From assembly GCA_012031265.1 (NCBI GenBank), contig JAAUTY010000041.1:1-43072 (forward strand): a DNA stretch of 43,072 nucleotides, given 5' to 3'. Each line of letters begins with the position of its first letter. Position 1 is the stretch's first letter. This document shows, piece after piece, positions 1 to 8,662 of the stretch. Below the pieces are notes generated by a model. That model did not search any database. It was not told where the DNA came from and saw only the letters and a list, made by a program, of their open reading frames with translations. Source of the DNA: Spirulinaceae cyanobacterium SM2_1_0 (GTDB taxonomy: Bacteria > Cyanobacteriota > Cyanobacteriia > Cyanobacteriales > Spirulinaceae). The translations under genes and the position numbers were made by a program.

Positions 1-721
1 TGCTCGCTCGCCGGCCCCGCCAACTCTCCGGGGGTCAAAAGCAGCGCGTTGCCTTGGGGCGGCGATCGCCCGCAACCCGCAGGTCTTCCTCATGGACGAG
101 CCGCTATCCAACCTCGACGCCAAACTGCGCGCCGAAACCCGCGCCCAGATCGTCACGCTCCAGCGCCAACTGGGCACAACCACAATCTATGTCACCCACG
201 ACCAAACCGAAGCGATGACGATGGGCGATCGCATCGCCGTCATGAATGCCGGGGAAATCCAGCAACTGGCCGAGCCGCTGACCCTCTACAACCAGCCCGC
301 TAATCGTTTCGTCGCCGAGTTCATCGGCTCACCGCCGATGAACTTCTTGCCGGTCACCATCCAGCCACCCTCCACCATCCTCTCCCAACAATTTCGCCTG
401 ACGCTGCCGCCGGAACGCTGGCAGCCCATGCTTAGCCAGCACCACGGACAAACGCTCTGGCTCGGCATCCGCCCTGAGCACCTCAACCTCAGCCCCGCCG
501 CCCCCAAAAACCTGGCGGTGCAGGTCGATCTCGTCGAAGCGCTCGGCAATGATACTTACCTCACCGTACATCTCGGCGATGACCCGGCCGTCCGCTTGCG
601 GGCGCGTGTGCCGCCGGAGCAGACAGTGCGGGTCGGCGAAGCACTCTGGCTATCATTGCAGGTTGAAAAAGTCCACTTTTTCGACCCCCAAACCGGTCAA
701 AATCTCCGGCCGACAGGCTAA
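1..721 (+). CDS. Sugar-type ABC transporter ATP-binding protein (MalK/UgpC family), 5'-truncated and frameshifted
   Basis: This is the C-terminal part of an ATPase that would energise a sugar or glycerol-phosphate importer at the plasma membrane. Frame 3 reads the ABC signature (LSGGQKQRVALGR, 24-62). Frame 2 then continues with AIARNPQVFLMDEPLSNLD (Walker B and D-loop) from about 62. One base is missing at the join, inside a G/C run next to a HIP1 site. Downstream come the H-switch (VTHDQTEAMTMGD) and a C-terminal TOBE-like region ending in VHFFDPQTG, all as expected for MalK/UgpC. The stop is TAA at 719-721. The 5' end lies outside the window. The shift is either a real lesion or an assembly error. 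The transport substrate cannot be told from the sequence. The family call is firm and the integrity of the gene is in doubt. Confidence 0.88.
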   Translation, partial: ARSPAPPTLRGSKAARCLGAAIARNPQVFLMDEPLSNLDAKLRAETRAQIVTLQRQLGTTTIYVTHDQTEAMTMGDRIAVMNAGEIQQLAEPLTLYNQPANRFVAEFIGSPPMNFLPVTIQPPSTILSQQFRLTLPPERWQPMLSQHHGQTLWLGIRPEHLNLSPAAPKNLAVQVDLVEALGNDTYLTVHLGDDPAVRLRARVPPEQTVRVGEALWLSLQVEKVHFFDPQTGQNLRPTG

Positions 722-1063
722 AGCTTGTATCCTGAGACCTCTTATTTCTTGAATCTCTCCCTTTTTTCCGCCTTGAGGGACTAGTACAAGGCGGCCATAA
801 GATGCCCATTCAGGATCTGTAGGCTGCCCGTATTGTCTGCACCCATCACTCAAAACTCCGCGTAGCAATACCAGGTCACTTGTGCGCCGACCTCATAATG
901 CCCTCGATGAGCCTTGTGTATACGGTCAGACTCTTGATCATACGTGCCATCGTGACAAAAGTTTACACGGTCAAGGCCACACCTTCACAAGTTTTTCACA
1001 ACCTGCTAGCTATGCTCGACTTCAAAGTATCAGCATCGGCTTGGGGGCAACGAGGTCGCCGTC
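722..1063. other. Intergenic spacer with a dispersed-repeat copy
   Basis: This 342-base spacer has no credible gene. It contains copy A of the CTAG-ended dispersed repeat (781-875). The remainder up to the kinase start at 1064 is moderately AT-rich leader with a GAGG Shine-Dalgarno-like run just before the ATG. Short open frames here on either strand encode no recognisable protein. One minus-strand frame merely translates the repeat. Confidence 0.6.
781..875 (+). repeat. Dispersed ~100-bp repeat, copy A
   Basis: The copy begins CTAGTACAAGGCGG and carries the core AAGATGCCCATTCAGGATC shared with copies B and C. It continues through GCCCGTATTG and an ACTCAAAACTC segment to CCGCGTAGC. The right end reads CCAGG instead of CTAG, so this copy is the most eroded. 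It is in the same orientation as copy C. It is probably a MITE-like or other non-autonomous element. Confidence 0.8.
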
Positions 1064-3160
1064 ATGAAACTACAGCAGAAATTTGGTTTGGGCTTTCTCG
1101 CTTTTTCAGCTCTGGCGGTGGGATTAACGCTGGTCAATGGACACTCTAACCGTGTTGTCCACCAAAACTTTCTCACTGTGTCTGAAGCAATTGAACCGGC
1201 ACTGGGCGAATTGCAGGCTGCTCAGATCGCGGCATTGCGGCTGATCCTCGAGGCCGAAAGCTTTACCCTACTGGAGGTCTATAGTGAAGCGGGTGTTGAA
1301 GCCGAAGAAGGGCCGGAAGAGGAGCGAGAGGAACTTGTAGAAGCCTACGCAGCGTTTCGGGTCGCATTCGACAACTACCTCGCGCTCGCTGAGCAACACG
1401 AGCACGCTGCTGGCGAACCGGGTCATACTGAGCACGAGATCACGACACTGCAAACACGGGTTCAGGAATTTGATGAGAGCGTCAATGCCTTTATCGAGTT
1501 TATTCCTCAGAGCGAGGGTCGAGGCAAGGAATTGTTCGAGAAGGTCGAGCGCCTAGAGACGGACGCCGAAGATATGTTGGTGACGTTGGATGCGGCGATC
1601 GCCACAGAACTCACTGCTCTCCGGCAAGCCAACGCCCTCACGCAGTCCCGTGTCACCCGCGCCTTCATGGTCAACGTGACTGCTCTAGCGATTTGTTTGG
1701 CGATCGTGCTGCTCTTGCACTTGCTGATCAAACGCAGCATTGTCACACCCCTGATGGCGCTGACTCGTCAAGCTCGTGAGTTTGGGCGTGGCAACCTCGA
1801 GATGCGGCTAGAGACCCGCTCTCGCGATGAAGTCGGCGCGCTCGCTCACGAATTCAATCAGATGGCCGACAGCTTACAAGAGAGTACGGTGTCCAAAGCC
1901 TACGTGGACAGCGTGCTCAACTCGCTCAGCGAAATTTTGTTGGTGCTTGACCTCGATGGCAATATTGTCCAGGCTAATCCCGCCGCTTTTGCCTTGCTGC
2001 AATGTCCTGAGTCGGAGTTGCTGGGTCAGTCAGTCACTCGGATTGTGCGCGGCGAAACGGTGCTGATGGCTCTGAAACAATTACCAACTGAGCCGGAGTT
2101 GGTGATTCTGGCGCAAGAGGTGGAGCTATTGGCCTACGGCGGGCAACACCCAATCCTGGCAACACTGTCAGCAGCGCTGATGCACGACCGGGACGGCAAT
2201 CTCCAAGGGATTGTTTGCTTAGCTCAGGATATCTCCGAGCGCAAGGCAGCTGAAATTGCCCTGCGGGAATCGGAAGCCAATTATCGCCACCAGACTGAGG
2301 AGTTGCGGGAGCTGTTGCAGAAGTTGCAGCGCACGCAGGCACAGTTGGTGCAGAGCGAGAAGATGTCCTCGCTGGGGCAACTGGTGGCTGGCGTTGCTCA
2401 CGAAATCAATAATCCGGTTAGCTTTATTCACGGCAACATCCAGCACGCCGAGAACTACGCCAATGAATTGCTGGAACTGGTGCAGCTGCACCAGCGCCAA
2501 GATGCCGAGGCGCAGGCAAGGCTGAGCGAGGTCCGGGCAGGTTTGGATCTCGACTTCATGGCGCGCGATTTGCCGCAACTGTTCGGGTCGATGCGGATGG
2601 GTACGAGTCGTATTCGCGAGATTGTGCGGGCGCTGCGCAATTTCTCGCGCCTCGATGAGGCCGAGTTCAAGGACATCGATATTCATACTGGTATCGACAG
2701 CACCCTGCAAATCTTGGCGCATCGCTTGCGATCGCAGGACAGTCACCCGGCGATTCTGGTGGTCAAAGACTACGAGCCACTGCCAGCGATTGAATGCCTC
2801 GCCGGTCAGCTCAATCAGGTGTTTATGAACCTGATCGCCAATGCCATTGATGCCCTGGAGACGGTGGAATATCGGGGCAAAATCACGATCCAAACCAGCC
2901 TGTTGCCGGAGAGTGACCAGGTGCGAATCGTGATCGCTGACAATGGCCCAGGCATTGATGCGCTCAGCCAAGCGCGCATTTTTGATCCGTTCTACACCAC
3001 AAAACCGGTTGGCAAGGGCACGGGTCTGGGACTGGCGATCAGTTATCAGATTGTGGTCGAGCGCCACGGCGGCAGTCTGCGCTGTCAGTCGAGTCCGGGA
3101 CAGGGTACACGCTTCACCATCGACTTGCCGCTGATACCGGCAGTCCATGCGGTGGCCTAG
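1064..3160 (+). CDS. Membrane-bound sensor histidine kinase (sensor loop-HAMP-PAS-HisKA-HATPase)
   Basis: A 698-residue orphan kinase. TM1 spans about residues 7-26, an extracytoplasmic loop about 27-199 and TM2 about 200-222. HAMP (about 223-275), a PAS domain (about 280-395) and a coiled coil follow. The H-box is SLGQLVAGVAHEINNP with phospho-acceptor His446. The N-box (NQVFMNLIANAIDAL) lies near 585-600, DNGPGI near 626-631 and GTGLGLAIS near 654. All catalytic motifs are intact, so it should autophosphorylate and pass phosphate to a separate regulator; no receiver is fused or adjacent. The loop has an acidic run (EAEEGPEEEREE) and four close histidines (H112, H114, H121, H124), which could bind a cation. 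The ATG at 1064 follows a GAGG run. Its signal and partner are unknown. Confidence 0.93.
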   Translation: MKLQQKFGLGFLAFSALAVGLTLVNGHSNRVVHQNFLTVSEAIEPALGELQAAQIAALRLILEAESFTLLEVYSEAGVEAEEGPEEEREELVEAYAAFRVAFDNYLALAEQHEHAAGEPGHTEHEITTLQTRVQEFDESVNAFIEFIPQSEGRGKELFEKVERLETDAEDMLVTLDAAIATELTALRQANALTQSRVTRAFMVNVTALAICLAIVLLLHLLIKRSIVTPLMALTRQAREFGRGNLEMRLETRSRDEVGALAHEFNQMADSLQESTVSKAYVDSVLNSLSEILLVLDLDGNIVQANPAAFALLQCPESELLGQSVTRIVRGETVLMALKQLPTEPELVILAQEVELLAYGGQHPILATLSAALMHDRDGNLQGIVCLAQDISERKAAEIALRESEANYRHQTEELRELLQKLQRTQAQLVQSEKMSSLGQLVAGVAHEINNPVSFIHGNIQHAENYANELLELVQLHQRQDAEAQARLSEVRAGLDLDFMARDLPQLFGSMRMGTSRIREIVRALRNFSRLDEAEFKDIDIHTGIDSTLQILAHRLRSQDSHPAILVVKDYEPLPAIECLAGQLNQVFMNLIANAIDALETVEYRGKITIQTSLLPESDQVRIVIADNGPGIDALSQARIFDPFYTTKPVGKGTGLGLAISYQIVVERHGGSLRCQSSPGQGTRFTIDLPLIPAVHAVA

Positions 3161-3256
3161 CGACCTGGGTTATGGGATTGAGGTTTAGTGCGGCTGGCTG
3201 CCGCGCGATCGCGCGATCGCCGTTAGACTGGAATCGAACCGTGCGACTGGAGTCCG

Positions 3257-4366
3257 ATGCCGCTAACACCCTGGCAGACTGAAGGTAAAGCGCGTTTTCA
3301 AGTGGGTAGTGCCTTTTACAATCCCGCCAGCCGCACCAGCCGCGACCTAGGAGTGCTAGCGGCTGCCGTGCAGCGAGCCGCCAGTGACGGATTGCGTCTG
3401 CTCGATGCCACGAGCGGTTGTGGCGTGCGTGCCTTGCGCTACGCCTGGGAGAGTGAGGCGACTTGGCTCTGGGTCAATGAAGCCAATCCCGAACTCCATG
3501 AACTCCTTACCAGCAACCTTGCACCGCTTCTAACCGAGCAGCGCGCCCAACTGACGCATCAAAATGCTCGCCGCCTGTTCGCCACTTGCGCGGCCGACCT
3601 AGACTACTACGACTTTATTGACCTTGACTGCTTTGGGAGTGTGGCACCATTCCTTGCGGCGGCGCTGGGCACGCTGAAAATCGGCGGCTTGCTCTACGCC
3701 ACCAGTACCGATGGCCGCTCGGCAACCGGTCATCAGCCAACCGTCAGTCTGCAAGCCTACGGCGCTTATGCCCGCGTTCATCCTGCCGCCCGCGAACAAG
3801 CGCTGCGCCTGTTGCTCGGCGCACTTCAGCAACAGGCTGCTGCCCTCGGCTTCGGCATCCAACCTGGCTTCAGCTTCTGGGCGGGGGCAACCCATCGCGT
3901 CCTGGTTCGCTTGCAGCCAAAACCGAACCTGACGCCCGATAACTATGGCTTCCTTGGCTACTGCCAGATCTGCGGCGAGTATCAAACCATTCTCTGGCAG
4001 AAGCTGGGTCGGACAAGCTGTGATTGTGGGCAGGCCTTGACCCATAGCGGTCCGCTCTGGTTGGGGGCGCTGCATGATCGTCCGCTCTTGACGGCGATGG
4101 GCGATCGCGCTCGCTCCTGGCAGTGGTTCTCTCAGGCGAAGCTGCTGGACAGAATGCACGCTGAAGCTGAACTGCCGCCCTACTATTTCCCGTTGGGTGA
4201 GATCGGTCGGCGCGGCAAACTGGATGTGCCCTCGCGATCGCAGCTGCTCGCCGCGTTGCAAGCCAGCGGCTTTCAGGCGACTCCAACCCATTGTGATGCC
4301 GAAGCGGTCAAGACTGATGCGACGCTGGCTGACTGTGTGGCGATCGCCCGTCAAATCGTCTCCTGA
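3257..4366 (+). CDS. trm1: tRNA (guanine-26 N2)-dimethyltransferase, Trm1 family
   Basis: A 369-residue SAM-dependent methyltransferase predicted to methylate N2 of G26 in tRNA (some bacterial members also act on G27). The start EGKARFQVGSAFYNP followed by SRTSRDLG is the Trm1 N-terminal signature. A SAM-binding LLDATSGCGVRALRYA segment follows. YDFIDLDCFGS near residue 116 matches the DLDPFGSP catalytic loop, with Pro replaced by Cys. Four cysteines (C236, C239, C255, C257) suggest the zinc site of the C-terminal domain. Trm1 is mainly archaeal and eukaryotic, with bacterial examples known from Aquifex and cyanobacteria. It is convergent with the next gene across 16 bp. The family call is firm and the exact target base is inferred. 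Confidence 0.9.
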   Translation: MPLTPWQTEGKARFQVGSAFYNPASRTSRDLGVLAAAVQRAASDGLRLLDATSGCGVRALRYAWESEATWLWVNEANPELHELLTSNLAPLLTEQRAQLTHQNARRLFATCAADLDYYDFIDLDCFGSVAPFLAAALGTLKIGGLLYATSTDGRSATGHQPTVSLQAYGAYARVHPAAREQALRLLLGALQQQAAALGFGIQPGFSFWAGATHRVLVRLQPKPNLTPDNYGFLGYCQICGEYQTILWQKLGRTSCDCGQALTHSGPLWLGALHDRPLLTAMGDRARSWQWFSQAKLLDRMHAEAELPPYYFPLGEIGRRGKLDVPSRSQLLAALQASGFQATPTHCDAEAVKTDATLADCVAIARQIVS

Positions 4367-4382
4367 AAGAGATTAAGTTGGC

Positions 4383-6089
4383 TTATGCTTGCAGGGAGCG
4401 CAAGCGGTTCAACACGGCGGCAAACTCGAGACTACGAAACTCTGCCCAGTCGCCGGGAAGCGGCTCGCCCAGCGCTGACCAACCGAACTGCTGTAAATCA
4501 GCTTGCAAGCATTGCAAAACCGTGTGCAAGGGCTGTTGACCGTCGAGGTCATGTTGCCGGACATAGATCAGCGCCGCCGCGATCGCCCGCAGTTGATTGC
4601 TCTCCACCAGTTGAACCACAGCACTGAGATCGATCCGGTTCTCGCCAAACTCCAGTTGGTCGGTGCTGCGCACCTTGACCCACACGGCGCGTCGGCCGCG
4701 TCGGGTCTCCAGGCTCTGAGGCTGCGGGTAACGGGCGGACAGTTCCCCGAAGCTCGTGCCCCCTTCGGGCTGACGCTGGCTGGGGTAGCGCTGGGCGATC
4801 GCTCGCATCGCAGCAGTGACATCATGGAGTTGGTAGTCGTTGAGGGCGATCGCCGTATCCGCCACGTCAAAATAATCGCCATTGCTGCCCGCGACTAAGA
4901 CGGTCGAAACGCTACGCTCCACATATAATTGGCGCACTTTGTCAATGAAGGGTGAGATGGGTTCTTGCGGCGGCGGGATCAGCGCCTGCATCCGGCGATC
5001 GCGGCCCATGAAATTGGTGGCTGAGGTATCTTCATCCAAGAGCAGCACTCTTGCTCCCGCCTCCAGCGCTTCGCAGAGATTCGCAGCCTGGGAGGTGCTG
5101 CCGCTGGCGTTGGCGGTCGAGAAATTAGCGGTGGACTGACGGCGCGGCAGGTGATTGATGAAAGGGGTGATGTTGACGCCAGCGATGCTACGACCGTCTT
5201 CGGCGCAGATTTTCACCGCTTGGCGATCGCTGACCGCCAGTTCGCGCCCATCACCGGGAATGTGATTGTAAATTCCCTGTTCGAGCACCCGTAGCAGCGT
5301 TGATTTGCCGTGATAGCCGCCCCCAACAATCAGGGTCACGCCTTGAGGAATTCCCAAGCCCGTCACCGTGCCACGATGCGGACAGGGCAGGGTAACTTCG
5401 AGGCTAGGGGGCGATCGCAGCGGCACCGCTCCGGTGCTGAGCGGGCGATCATCAGCACCGCTCTGTCGCGGCAGGATTGAGCCATTGGCGACGAAGGCGA
5501 CGAGACCACGTTCATGCAGTCCCTGCCGCAGCGCTTCGGCATCTTCTACTAGCTCGACTTGGGCGCGCAGGGCAGCGGCATCGAGCGCGGGGTAGCACAA
5601 GCTGGCTGTAACGATACGGGGAAGAACCTCAGTCAAGAGTGGTGCAGCTTGCCGACCGAGAATGCGGCGTCCTTGCGCGGGCAGCCCCACGGTGAAGCGA
5701 GCGATCACTGTACCGTCAAGGTCAATCTGTACAGCAGTACGGTCGAGGATGACTTGACTGACGGGGGCGATCACGATCATGCCGCTATTGCCCGACCCCA
5801 GATCAACACTGAGCTGGCGAGCGACGCGGCTGAAGGCACGGGTCAGGAAGTCGGCGGCGGCAACAGCACGCAGGGACGGGCGATGCAAACTAGCGGGGAG
5901 AGCCGCCGAGTCTGGTGGGAGTTCGACCCGGACGGCACTTGGCGCAGCAAAGGGATCACTCTGGACACGCTCAACCTGGAGGGTGAATTGGGGATAGTGA
6001 TAACACTGGTGGGCGATCGCCCGATAAGCCCCATAACTCTTCCCATCCAGAGCGTGGAGAGTCGCTGCTAGTTCATGAGCGGTCTGCAT
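4383..6089 (-). CDS. Predicted ATPase of the ABC class (COG3044-type)
   Basis: A 568-residue cytoplasmic protein. Its N-terminal half includes LDGKSYGAYRAI, typical of this family of uncharacterised ATPases. Around residues 255-265 it carries an unusual Walker A, GGGYHGKST. The Walker B region reads VLLLDEDTSATNFM. No transmembrane segments or partner permease are seen, so it is not a classical transporter subunit. The start is at MQTAHEL. A cupin gene ends 22 bp upstream on the same strand, which suggests co-transcription. The biological role of the family is unknown; only nucleotide binding is predicted. Confidence 0.88.
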   Translation of the reverse strand: MQTAHELAATLHALDGKSYGAYRAIAHQCYHYPQFTLQVERVQSDPFAAPSAVRVELPPDSAALPASLHRPSLRAVAAADFLTRAFSRVARQLSVDLGSGNSGMIVIAPVSQVILDRTAVQIDLDGTVIARFTVGLPAQGRRILGRQAAPLLTEVLPRIVTASLCYPALDAAALRAQVELVEDAEALRQGLHERGLVAFVANGSILPRQSGADDRPLSTGAVPLRSPPSLEVTLPCPHRGTVTGLGIPQGVTLIVGGGYHGKSTLLRVLEQGIYNHIPGDGRELAVSDRQAVKICAEDGRSIAGVNITPFINHLPRRQSTANFSTANASGSTSQAANLCEALEAGARVLLLDEDTSATNFMGRDRRMQALIPPPQEPISPFIDKVRQLYVERSVSTVLVAGSNGDYFDVADTAIALNDYQLHDVTAAMRAIAQRYPSQRQPEGGTSFGELSARYPQPQSLETRRGRRAVWVKVRSTDQLEFGENRIDLSAVVQLVESNQLRAIAAALIYVRQHDLDGQQPLHTVLQCLQADLQQFGWSALGEPLPGDWAEFRSLEFAAVLNRLRSLQA

Positions 6090-6111
6090 CCGCAGTCAGA
6101 GGGACGGGCGC

Positions 6112-6402
6112 TCAGCCAAAGGAGTAGTGCTTGCGGACTGGCTCGATCACCTGCCAGAGGCAGGACAGACCCGCCGGGAAGGTCACGAGATCACCTGCCG
6201 TCAGCGTCAGCGGCTCGTCATCTAGAGGTGTCACCACCACGCGACCCGCGAGCAGGTAGCAAGTTTCGGTCTCGTCATATGTCCAGGGAAACTCGGAGAC
6301 TTCTTTGCTCCAGATCGGCCAACTGGAGACGCCTAAAGCTTGCAAGCGTTCAGCGCTGGGCTGATGCTCGATGGCGATCACCTGTGGGGAGGATAGGCTC
6401 AC
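6112..6402 (-). CDS. Small cupin-domain protein
   Basis: A 96-residue single-domain cupin. FPWTYDETETCYLLAGRVVVTP matches cupin motif 1 (here broken at the E-T-E-T segment), and LTAGDLVTFPAGLSCLWQV matches motif 2 of the Cupin_3/EutQ-like group. The usual metal-binding His pattern is not obvious: motif 1 has acidic residues and a Cys instead. It may therefore bind a ligand rather than act as an enzyme. The GTG start is preceded by AGGAG with 8 bases of spacing. It lies directly upstream of the ABC-class ATPase. The substrate is unknown. Confidence 0.85.
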   Translation of the reverse strand: MSLSSPQVIAIEHQPSAERLQALGVSSWPIWSKEVSEFPWTYDETETCYLLAGRVVVTPLDDEPLTLTAGDLVTFPAGLSCLWQVIEPVRKHYSFG

Positions 6403-6541
6403 GATGAATACTCCTCAGTCGGACAAATCGTCGCAGTTGGTCAAAACCAGCTTGGAGAATGCCATGGGCGCAGCGGGTGCAGCGCGCAAACCGGTTGCAC
6501 CCACTCAAGCTAATGCATCAAACAACTCAACCAGGCGATCG

Positions 6542-6676
6542 CTATTCTGGCGATGCCTCTTCAGTTGGGCTTTCTTCAGGAGCCGGCTCGACCTCAGCCT
6601 CGCCACCACCACAAGCCACTAGGGTCAGAGAGGTTATGACCGCCAAAGACGCCAACAAAACAGACCAACGCTTCAT
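6542..6676 (-). CDS. Short lipoprotein (44 aa)
   Basis: On the minus strand an ATG at 6676 opens a 44-codon frame. It starts MKRWSVLLASLAVITSL, followed by the lipobox LVAC, then GGGE and a Pro/Glu-rich tail (PAPEESPTEE) to a TAG stop at 6544-6542. A charged start, a hydrophobic core and an LVAC-GGG junction are a textbook lipoprotein signal, so the mature acidic peptide of about 23 residues would be membrane-anchored. A GGGG run lies 9-12 bases before the ATG. It lies between the RodZ-like gene and the cupin on the same strand. Function is unknown. The frame is short enough to be missed by automatic annotation. Confidence 0.72.
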   Translation of the reverse strand: MKRWSVLLASLAVITSLTLVACGGGEAEVEPAPEESPTEEASPE

Positions 6677-6807
6677 AGAGGATAATCCCCAAAAACTAAG
6701 GTTTCGTTTCTAATCCTAGCCCTCACTGTCACAATTGTCAGGATGCTAAAACCAGGAGATAGTCAAAGCTTGGGGCGAACGTACCAACATCGACTCAGCA
6801 AGCCATG

Positions 6808-7683
6808 CTATGAAGACGACGACGTGCTCCCCGAGCCGTAGGTAACAGTTTCAACTGAACCCGGATCGCCCAGTGGCTTCGCTTCTTGATCATTAAGCGC
6901 AATCACCACGCCCCCCGCATTACCAGCAACGACCGTGATCTGTTCGTCAGCCTGCCAGGTTCGCTCTTCGCCCTTACTCAAAATGCCTTCAAAGACAATC
7001 TGACCATCCGCCTTCACCTGTAGCCAGCATTCGTCTTGCAATTCCACCGAGACCACAACATTTTTGCCATTGGCCTCGGCAGTGATGTTGTTGCTATTGC
7101 CCGCCGGCTGGTTTTCGGTAGCGGGGCGAGTCGCCGTGACACGGCTAGTAGTCGTATTGATCTGACCGGTTGTGGAGATACCAACACCCTGGCTCGTCGT
7201 CGGCTCACTGGGGGCGATCGCAGCAACACCGGTTGGGGCAGACTCAGCCGGAACAACCGGGTTGTCAGCAGCCTCCAGCGCCGAACGTTGCATATAGATT
7301 CGCAAGCCACTGACCACACTGATCAGAGCCAGAATGTAGAGCAGGTAAAGCCGGAAGGGACGCTTACGAGCCAAGTGGGGATGCTGCCAGGAGGGAGTCA
7401 ACCCTTGCAGACCAGCATCATCGGGAAATGCACCCGCAAAATCATCGCCATTCAAGTCCAGAGCATCAGCATACTGCTTGATCAGAGCACGCACATAGAT
7501 CGGCTCTGGCAAGGTTCTGAGATCCACATCCTCGATTGCCCGCAACAGGCGCGCCGGGATTCGCGTTCGTAGCGAAAGGCTTTCGATTGCGAGCGAACGC
7601 TGCAGGCGAATCTCGCGGAGGTAAGATCCTAGTTCTCGCAGTTTCTGCTCCTGACTGGGAGTCAACTGGATTCTAGTGGTCAT
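6808..7683 (-). CDS. RodZ-like membrane protein (HTH-TM-DUF4115)
   Basis: A 291-residue protein. Residues about 14-85 form a Xre/HTH_25 domain (YLREIRLQRSLAIESLS). A single transmembrane helix follows at about 110-130 (RLYLLYILALISVVSGL). After a Thr/Pro/Asn-rich linker comes an extracytoplasmic DUF4115 domain (VVVSVELQDECWLQVKADG) and a Ser-rich tail. In other bacteria RodZ links MreB to the cell-wall elongation machinery, so a role in cell shape is inferred. The ATG at 7683 is chosen because GGAGAA precedes it at good spacing; a start 17 codons upstream would overlap the preceding gene. It lies 20 bp after the pseudouridine synthase gene, probably in one operon. Confidence 0.85.
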   Translation of the reverse strand: MTTRIQLTPSQEQKLRELGSYLREIRLQRSLAIESLSLRTRIPARLLRAIEDVDLRTLPEPIYVRALIKQYADALDLNGDDFAGAFPDDAGLQGLTPSWQHPHLARKRPFRLYLLYILALISVVSGLRIYMQRSALEAADNPVVPAESAPTGVAAIAPSEPTTSQGVGISTTGQINTTTSRVTATRPATENQPAGNSNNITAEANGKNVVVSVELQDECWLQVKADGQIVFEGILSKGEERTWQADEQITVVAGNAGGVVIALNDQEAKPLGDPGSVETVTYGSGSTSSSS

Positions 7684-7703
7684 GGAAAATTCTCCGTGAT
7701 TGT

Positions 7704-8474
7704 CTACAGGCAAGTTTGCACGGGCTTGCGCCAATCAATCCCCAAGCAATGATGCAATTCTACTGCGGTCAGCGCTCGATATTGACCACTGGGCAAGCTC
7801 GAACCCGCCAAAGTTGTCAGGGTTAGGGTGCCGATTGCCAAGCGGTGAAGCTGCAAAACCGGATACCCCAGCTTTGCGGCCACGCGACGAATCTGACGAT
7901 TACGTCCTTCAACTAATATCACCTCTAGGAGGGTTTTGTCTGCACGCTGCGTCAAAACTTCGATCTGCGCCGGCAATGTCCGGCGACCGGCTAGGACTAA
8001 ACCGCTGCGCCATTGCTGTAGAGCTGATGCAGACGGCTGACCCGCAACCCAGACGTGATAAGTCTTGGGCAAATGGTAGCGCGGATGCGTGAGCGCTAGC
8101 GTCAGCTCGCCATCATTGGTCAGCAACAGCGCGCCGGTTGAGTCGGCGTCCAAACGGCCGACAGGGTGAATGCCTTGATGCTGCTGGTAGTGCGGTGGCA
8201 AGAGATCGAGCACCGTCGGGCGACCTTGGGGATCGCGACAGGTGCTAACGGTGCCGCGCGGCTTGTTCAGCAGCAGGTAGAGGGGCGCCGGGCGATCGGC
8301 GGGCGCAATGTCCTGTCCGTCCACCGTGAGGCGATCGCGGTCGAGATCCGCTTTCGTCCCCAACTGTACGACTTGGCCGTTGAGCTGCACCCGCCCGGCC
8401 GCGATCAGCCGCTCGGCTTCGCGCCGCGAGGCAATTCCCCACTGAGATAGAATCTTTTGGACGCGTTCGGGCAC
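7704..8474 (-). CDS. RNA pseudouridine synthase, RsuA/RluB family
   Basis: It isomerises a specific uridine of rRNA to pseudouridine. An N-terminal S4 RNA-binding domain ([19 protein letters not shown]) leads into the catalytic domain. The catalytic Asp is in [21 protein letters not shown], and [18 protein letters not shown] is the C-terminal family motif. I prefer the GTG at 8474, which opens just before the S4 domain. A TTG at 8555 would add 27 residues of low similarity. RsuA versus RluB, and so 16S versus 23S rRNA as target, cannot be decided here. It is upstream of and close to the RodZ-like gene. Confidence 0.9.
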   Translation of the reverse strand: MPERVQKILSQWGIASRREAERLIAAGRVQLNGQVVQLGTKADLDRDRLTVDGQDIAPADRPAPLYLLLNKPRGTVSTCRDPQGRPTVLDLLPPHYQQHQGIHPVGRLDADSTGALLLTNDGELTLALTHPRYHLPKTYHVWVAGQPSASALQQWRSGLVLAGRRTLPAQIEVLTQRADKTLLEVILVEGRNRQIRRVAAKLGYPVLQLHRLAIGTLTLTTLAGSSLPSGQYRALTAVELHHCLGIDWRKPVQTCL

Positions 8475-8662
8475 AGTCGCTGAACCTGACTCCGGGTAAT
8501 CGTCCGACCAGCCTGGGACTGGGTTAGAGTGCCGTTGGCACCAGACGGTCGCCAAACTCCGTCAAAATGCTACCGGAATCCCCACCATTTGCGGTGAATT
8601 GACAATGGTTTATTTAGCTTTCAACGGGTTACCTACCCACGGCGCGGTTCGCTCCCCCCGAG

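Noticed and set aside
2219-3148. Long antisense open frame (309 codons) within the histidine kinase
   Set aside because: The plus-strand kinase has every catalytic motif; the antisense frame has no recognisable domain and is a by-product of high GC.
3599-4354. Antisense open frame of 251 codons inside trm1
   Set aside because: No family resemblance; trm1 motifs are on the plus strand.
7684-7734. Longer start for the RodZ-like gene
   Set aside because: It would overlap the preceding gene, and the inner ATG has a clear GGAGAA ribosome binding site.
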